DNA of 64,000 nucleotides, taken from assembly GCA_025359105.1 (NCBI GenBank), contig JANYHK010000106.1, positions 124,001 to 188,000 on the forward strand, read 5' to 3'. Shown here in pieces: positions 59,342-64,000 of this stretch. The first letter of the stretch is position 1. Every line of letters begins with the position of its first letter. This stretch comes from Myxococcales bacterium (lineage in GTDB: Bacteria; Myxococcota_A; Polyangia; Polyangiales; Polyangiaceae). Under the pieces are notes generated by a model. That model made no database searches, was not told the DNA's origin, and saw nothing but the letters and a program-made list of their open reading frames with translations. Made by a program: the position numbers and the translations under genes.

Positions 59342-62300
59342 ATGAGCATTGCCGCGTCGCTTCGCCTTCGTTCTTCCCTCTTGGCCGTCGGGCCTCTTCT
59401 GCTCGCGTGCGCGTTGACGGCATGCGCGCCCGATCCGCCTGGGCTGGGCGGCGCCGCAGGCTCCGCGCCCGCGGTCACCCCCGGCGAGCGGTGCAGCGGC
59501 GTCGATCACCCGATCGAGGGGTGCGCGTGCGCCAGCGAAGGCGCGTCCGCCGAGTGTGGGACGGTGCACACGATGGAGGGCACGCAAGCCGTCTGCTCGA
59601 TGGGCCACGCGACGTGCCTCCCGGCGGGTGTTTGGGGCGCGTGCACGTCCGATCGCATCGAGGTGCGCAGCACCGGGGGCCTCCACCTCTCCGGGCTCGG
59701 CGCGTTCGGCGGCTGCGCCGATCCGTGCTCGCCGTGGTGCAGCAGCGCGACGGACAAACCGCCCGGTCTCTCGGTCGACGGCGGCCTCCTCGCTGGCGAC
59801 GCGGGGCTCACGATCGCCCCGAGCGGCGCGCCGCCGGGCACGTGCACGTCGCTCTCCATGTCGCCCTCCGCGGCGCCGTCGTCGGATCTCGTGGTGACGT
59901 CGATGACGACGCCCGCGACGCTTCAGTTCACGAGCACCCTGCTGCCGGTCGGGTGCAACCCCCTCGCCCCCTCGCCGCTCTGGTACACGGGCGCGTTCGA
60001 CGTCGCGACGATCGGCGGGACGGGGCTCATGAGCGTGGTCACGCCGGTCGCCGTCACGGTCAGCGTCGGCGCGTCGCTCGGCTCGTTCACGGCGACGGGA
60101 ACGTCGAAGATCACGGTGAACGTGAAGCAGAACGGCGCGTCGAACCCTCCCCCGGGCGGCGCGACCTTCGCGAACTTTCCCCCCGAGACGGGCGCGACCC
60201 CGGCCGATGGGAACATGGCCATCCTCTATCCTTACGACGGCACGATGCTCCCGCTCGCCTTGCCGGCGCCGCTCCTTCAGTGGTCGAACGGCGGCGTCGC
60301 GGCCGACGGCGGCGTCGTGGTCACGCTCCAGTACCCGCCCACCGGCGCCACGATCTTCTCGATCTCCGAGCTCGTGTCGGAGAGCACCACGTCGCCGGTG
60401 CCGCTCCGCGCCGCCAAGCCGCGCTACACCTTTCCGCAGGCCAACTGGTTCGCGTTCGAGCAGACCGTGCACCGCAACCGCGCCGCGCTGGGCGACACCG
60501 GGCGCATCCTCGTGCGTCGCCGCGTCGGCGCGACGACGTACCACTCGCAAGCCATCGACGTGCACTTCGCGCCGGGCCAGTTGAAGGGAAAGATCTATTA
60601 CAACTCGTACGGCACGGCGCTCGTGTCCAACTTCGGCGGCGCGCAGCAGTCGGCCGGCGGCGCCTTCGCGGGCGGCAACTTCGGCGCGGCGACGCTCGTG
60701 ATTCCGGCGGGGGGCACCACGCCGACGGTCGCCGCGGGCGCGAACGGTGCCAGCGGCTGCTTCGTCTGTCACTCGGCGTCGGCGGACGGCTCGACTCTCG
60801 TCTCTGCGGCGCAGAGCGGCTACACCGCGTACAAGTGGGCCTTGCCGGGGACGGCGCCGAACGCGGGCGTCTCGCTGGGCACCAGCGCGCTCACCTTCGC
60901 CGGCATCAACCCCACGGCGACACGTGCGATGAGCAGCTCCACGACCTGGGGCGGCGACGCGTCGTCGCGCCTGTTCAACCTGTCGGGCGCGCTCGTTCCG
61001 TCAAACCTTCCGGCGTCGCTCAAGGGCGGATTCCCCACGTTCGCGACGGACGGGTCCGCGGTCGCCTTCGCCTTCCGCGCCGGCACCGTCTCGCCGCCGC
61101 TCTCCGCGACGACGAAGAACGCCGACGGCAAGTCGCTCGCGACGATGACCTTCGACGGCAACGCGACGTTCGGTTCGTTCAAGGTGATCGCGACGCCGGC
61201 TTCGGGCCTGGTGGCGTGGCCGGCGTTCCTGCCGGCCGGCCAAGGGGGCATCGTGTACCAGGTCGAGACCCGCACCTCTTTGGACGGCGGCTACGGCATG
61301 ACACGGCACGACGCCGAGGCCTCGACGTACTCCGGCGCGACGGGCGAGCTCTGGTGGGCCAGCACCGGCGCGAGCCCCCAGCCGACGCGCCTGCACCGCG
61401 CAAACGGCTACGACGCGGCAGGCACCACTGGCGCGCTGCCGACCGACCCGCCGAACGGCCACGCCGGGTATGGCGGCCCCACCGGCCCAGCCGGCGCCGG
61501 CTTCTACGAACAGAACTACAACTACGAGCCCTCCGTTCTCCCGACGACGATCGGCGGGTACTCGTGGGTCGTCTTCACGTCGCGCCGCAAGTACGGCAAC
61601 GTCGCCACGATCAACCCGTACGCGTCGGACCCGCGCTACGACAACATCAGCATCGACCCGACGCCGAAGAAGCTCTGGGTCGCGGCGGTCAACAGCTCGC
61701 CGGTGGCGGGCTTCGATCCGAGCTGGCCGGCGTTCTACTTGCCCGGGCAGGAGCTCATCGCCGGCAACTCGCGCGCGGCCTTCGCGCTCAATGCGTGCGC
61801 GGCGCCGTCCGCGACCCTGACGAGCGCGAACCTCTGCGACACCGACCTCGACTGCTGCGGCGCGCCGACCACGGCGGCGTGCGTCATCGACCCGCCGCCC
61901 ATCGGCAACCCGGCGGTGAAGCACTGCGTTCCCGTGAGCGCGTCGGTGTGCCGCGCCGTCGGCCAGTCCTGCGCGACGACGAGCAGCTGCTGCAACGCAG
62001 CCCAGGGCGGCGTATGTGCCAACGGCGTGTGTGCGGACCCGCCTCCCTACTACGTGCCGGTGACCTACACGCGGACCTTCACGTCCGCGTGCCCCAAGGA
62101 CACGCTCGCGCAGTGGAGCTTCTTCGAGTGGCAGTCGTCCACGCCGTCCGACAGCAAGATCGAGTTCTTCGCCGAGGTCAGTAGCAACGGCACGACGTGG
62201 GCTCCGAGCGCTCCGCTCAAGTTCGCGACGGCCCAGGGTGCGAGCGTGGTGGCGCCGTACTGGGCGAACGGCGGGCAGAAGCTCGCGGCGCAGCTCGGCG

Positions 62301-62416
62301 CTTCGTCGGGCACGATTTTGCGCGTGACGTTCGCGCTGAAGCCGAGCACCGACAACTCGCAGGCGCCCACGCTCACCCAGTGGAGGCAGTCGGTCGATTG
62401 CGTGCCCTACAAATGA
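59342..62416 (+). CDS. Large lipoprotein with CxxCH motif and Cys-rich module
   Basis: 1024 aa. The signal peptide has lipobox LTAC (Cys28). An N-terminal Cys-rich region (about 47-140) is followed by beta domains. At residue 473, CFVCH is a heme c attachment motif (CxxCH) in GASGCFVCHSASADG, followed by propeller-like repeats (SGYTAYKWALPG, LVAWPAFLPAG). A second Cys-rich module is near 829-905 (CDTDLDCCGAPTTAACVIDP, CRAVGQSCATTSSCCN). The C-terminal beta domain ends in CVPYK. It could be an outer-membrane electron-transfer or binding protein. The next gene, 61 bp downstream in the same direction, encodes a DUF255 lipoprotein. Confidence 0.85.
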   Translation: MSIAASLRLRSSLLAVGPLLLACALTACAPDPPGLGGAAGSAPAVTPGERCSGVDHPIEGCACASEGASAECGTVHTMEGTQAVCSMGHATCLPAGVWGACTSDRIEVRSTGGLHLSGLGAFGGCADPCSPWCSSATDKPPGLSVDGGLLAGDAGLTIAPSGAPPGTCTSLSMSPSAAPSSDLVVTSMTTPATLQFTSTLLPVGCNPLAPSPLWYTGAFDVATIGGTGLMSVVTPVAVTVSVGASLGSFTATGTSKITVNVKQNGASNPPPGGATFANFPPETGATPADGNMAILYPYDGTMLPLALPAPLLQWSNGGVAADGGVVVTLQYPPTGATIFSISELVSESTTSPVPLRAAKPRYTFPQANWFAFEQTVHRNRAALGDTGRILVRRRVGATTYHSQAIDVHFAPGQLKGKIYYNSYGTALVSNFGGAQQSAGGAFAGGNFGAATLVIPAGGTTPTVAAGANGASGCFVCHSASADGSTLVSAAQSGYTAYKWALPGTAPNAGVSLGTSALTFAGINPTATRAMSSSTTWGGDASSRLFNLSGALVPSNLPASLKGGFPTFATDGSAVAFAFRAGTVSPPLSATTKNADGKSLATMTFDGNATFGSFKVIATPASGLVAWPAFLPAGQGGIVYQVETRTSLDGGYGMTRHDAEASTYSGATGELWWASTGASPQPTRLHRANGYDAAGTTGALPTDPPNGHAGYGGPTGPAGAGFYEQNYNYEPSVLPTTIGGYSWVVFTSRRKYGNVATINPYASDPRYDNISIDPTPKKLWVAAVNSSPVAGFDPSWPAFYLPGQELIAGNSRAAFALNACAAPSATLTSANLCDTDLDCCGAPTTAACVIDPPPIGNPAVKHCVPVSASVCRAVGQSCATTSSCCNAAQGGVCANGVCADPPPYYVPVTYTRTFTSACPKDTLAQWSFFEWQSSTPSDSKIEFFAEVSSNGTTWAPSAPLKFATAQGASVVAPYWANGGQKLAAQLGASSGTILRVTFALKPSTDNSQAPTLTQWRQSVDCVPYK

Positions 62417-62462
62417 TTCGAACGACGAGCGGCTGAGCGCCGCTTCGCCGGGCACGCGGGTA

Positions 62463-62468
62463 TATAGT
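62463..62468 (+). promoter_or_regulatory. Putative -10 box TATAGT, leaderless
   Basis: TATAGT ends eight bases before the GTG of the DUF255 gene. Confidence 0.4.
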
Positions 62469-62476
62469 CGCCGGAA

Positions 62477-64000
62477 GTGCGGTTCGCGCTCCTGCTTCCT
62501 CTGGCTCTGACGGCGTGCGACTCCGCGTGCTCGAAACCCGAGCGCGCGAGCGCGCCGGACGCGGGATCGATCGCGACATCTCCGACTCGCGACGCGCGCA
62601 CGCCCGAGCAGGTCCGTCGCGAGGGCAACCACCTCCTCTCGTCGGGCTCGCTCTACCTCCAGCAGCACGCGCACAACCCCGTCGACTGGTACCCCTGGGG
62701 ACCGGAAGCGCTCGAGCGCGCGAAGGCCCTCGATAGGCCCATTTTTCTCTCGATCGGCTACGCCTCCTGCCACTGGTGCCACGTCATGGAGGAGGACGGC
62801 TTCTCCAAGGACGACGTCGCCCTCGCGCTGAACGAGGGGTACGTCGCCATCAAGGTCGATCGCGAAGAGCGCCCAGACCTCGACGCGCGGTACGTCGACG
62901 CGGTCGTCGAGATGACCGGCAGCGCCGGGTGGCCGCTGACGGTCCTGCTCACGCCGGGGCTCCAGCCGTTCTTCGGCGGCACGTACATCCCGCACGACAG
63001 GCTCCTCGGAACGCTGGCGCAGGCCAGCGCGGAATTTCGGTCGTCGCGCGCCGAGCTCGAAGCGCGCGGGGCCGGCGTGCGCGCGCGCCTCGCGAAGGCC
63101 GCGGAGCCGGACCGCGGCGAGAGGATTCGCGGGACGGAGATCGTCGCCCTGGCGCGGCGCATGGCCGAGTCGGCCGAGCCCACGTCAGGCGGGTTTCGCG
63201 GCCCTCCCAAGTTCCCGAACGCGGTCCGCTGGCGCCTCGTCCTGCACGCGTGGCGCAAGGCGCCCGATGCCGTCATGGAGGCGGCCCTGCGCGCGACGCT
63301 CGACGGCATGGCGAAGGGGGGCCTCCGCGATCAGGTCGGCGGCGGATTTCATCGTTACACGGTCGACGCGACGTGGACGGTGCCGCACTTCGAGAAGATG
63401 CTGTACGTCAACGCCGAGCTCGCGGACCTGTATCTCGAGGCCGGCGCCGCGCTCGCGGAGCCGAGCTACCTCGAGATCGGCAAGGACACGCTCGATTTCC
63501 TGGTCCGCGACATGCAAGTCGACGGCGGCGGATTCGCGGCGAGCTTCGACGCCGACAGCGGCGGCCACGAAGGGACGTACTACGTGTGGACCCCGGCCGA
63601 GCTCGCGGCGGTGCTCGGCGCGGCGGATGCGCAGCACGTTGCGCCGCTCCTCGGCGTCACGGCGGCGGGCAATTTCGAGCACGCCACAGTCCTCACGCTA
63701 CGTGGCGCCGCGGGTCCGGAGGCGCGCGCTGCGTGGGGCCGTGCCCGGCCGAAGCTGCGCGAAGCACGAGCGAAGCGCGTGGCACCGCGGCGCGACGACA
63801 AGGTGATCACCGCGTGGAACGGGCTCGCGATCGGGGCGCTCGCCCGCGGCTTCGCGCGCACGCGGGACGCGCGGTACCGCGACGCGGCCGAGCGCGCCGT
63901 CGCCCGCATCTGGAGCGTGCACCGACCGAACGGCGAGCTCGCGCGCGCGAGCAACGGCCAGACCCCCGAGCTCCCCGGCATGCTCGACGACTACGCCGAT
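62477..64000 (+). CDS. DUF255/SSP411-like thioredoxin-domain lipoprotein, truncated at the right edge
   Basis: 508 residues are visible and the end lies outside the window. Lipobox LTAC gives Cys14. The N-terminal thioredoxin-fold domain of the DUF255/YyaL family has HNPVDWYPWGPEAL, then SIGYASCHWCHVMEEDGF with CxxC at Cys98-Cys101. GWPLTVLLTPGLQPFFGGTY follows, and FHRYTVDATWTVPHFEKMLY begins the alpha/alpha-toroid (glucosaminidase-like) part. A family member with a lipoprotein signal is unusual; most are cytoplasmic. The enzymatic function is unknown. The start is GTG at 62477. Confidence 0.88.
   Translation, partial: MRFALLLPLALTACDSACSKPERASAPDAGSIATSPTRDARTPEQVRREGNHLLSSGSLYLQQHAHNPVDWYPWGPEALERAKALDRPIFLSIGYASCHWCHVMEEDGFSKDDVALALNEGYVAIKVDREERPDLDARYVDAVVEMTGSAGWPLTVLLTPGLQPFFGGTYIPHDRLLGTLAQASAEFRSSRAELEARGAGVRARLAKAAEPDRGERIRGTEIVALARRMAESAEPTSGGFRGPPKFPNAVRWRLVLHAWRKAPDAVMEAALRATLDGMAKGGLRDQVGGGFHRYTVDATWTVPHFEKMLYVNAELADLYLEAGAALAEPSYLEIGKDTLDFLVRDMQVDGGGFAASFDADSGGHEGTYYVWTPAELAAVLGAADAQHVAPLLGVTAAGNFEHATVLTLRGAAGPEARAAWGRARPKLREARAKRVAPRRDDKVITAWNGLAIGALARGFARTRDARYRDAAERAVARIWSVHRPNGELARASNGQTPELPGMLDDYAD

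Overview
This window is high-GC bacterial DNA that looks like a myxobacterium (Myxococcota, probably order Polyangiales). The evidence is the gene content: two membrane-anchored Ser/Thr kinases with Pro/Thr linkers, about a dozen lipoproteins with Asp/Gly/Ala-rich spacers after the lipobox Cys, Cys-rich repeat lipoproteins, a protein with a MYXO-CTERM-like tail, an FGE-domain lipoprotein, and frequent GTG/TTG starts. No rRNA, tRNA, CRISPR array, insertion sequence or prophage was seen. It reads as ordinary chromosome in which coding sequence is almost continuous on both strands.

Layout. 1-5.8 kb: a truncated conserved gene, two head-to-head glycosyltransferases with overlapping 5' ends, GlnII-type glutamine synthetase, an esterase and a small unknown. 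5.8-8.8 kb: a TetR regulator divergent from an acetoacetate-decarboxylase-family gene and two short-chain dehydrogenases. 8.8-12.7 kb: an ECF sigma factor coupled to a FecR-type membrane protein, a polysaccharide deacetylase and a lipoprotein. 12.7-17.7 kb: an MMPL/RND exporter coupled to a glycosyltransferase, then a FemAB-like acyltransferase. 17.7-23 kb: lipoproteins, a VF530 protein and a glutathione transferase. 23-27 kb: a coupled polysaccharide operon (deacetylase-like, MurJ-like flippase, glycosyltransferase) and an SRPBCC-like secreted protein. 27-31 kb: lipase, family-5 uracil-DNA glycosylase, FGE-like lipoprotein and SGNH hydrolase. 31-39 kb: kinase, exonuclease III, TerB-like protein and SWIM-SNF2 helicase. 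39-43 kb: a kinase/TPR-like/lipoprotein operon. 43-50.4 kb: a trypsin-like lipoprotein, a YscJ/SctJ-type ring lipoprotein and a complete Mla/Mce-type lipid transporter. 50.4-64 kb: biotinyl carrier, coiled-coil membrane protein, PyrF and RlmB, a MYXO-CTERM-like protein, enoyl-CoA hydratase, TetR, DUF4388, MoxR, a 1024-residue CxxCH lipoprotein and a truncated DUF255 protein.

The most interesting unit is 43.2-50.4 kb. A T3SS/flagellar ring-family lipoprotein sits in the same transcription unit as an Mla-type importer that has two different permeases and two different ATPases. The ATPases carry complementary defects: one has lost the H-loop His and the other the LSGG signature. A heterodimer would therefore have one canonical and one degenerate ATP site.

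Two non-coding patterns recur. The first is a composite inverted repeat of about 95 bp in intergenic DNA near 39.3, 51.2 and 54.7 kb, with a half copy at 49.3 kb. The second is a TANNNT box lying 6-8 nt before the start codon of at least eleven genes, which suggests leaderless transcripts. A GGTCGN hexanucleotide microsatellite also encodes Thr-rich linkers in three unrelated envelope proteins.
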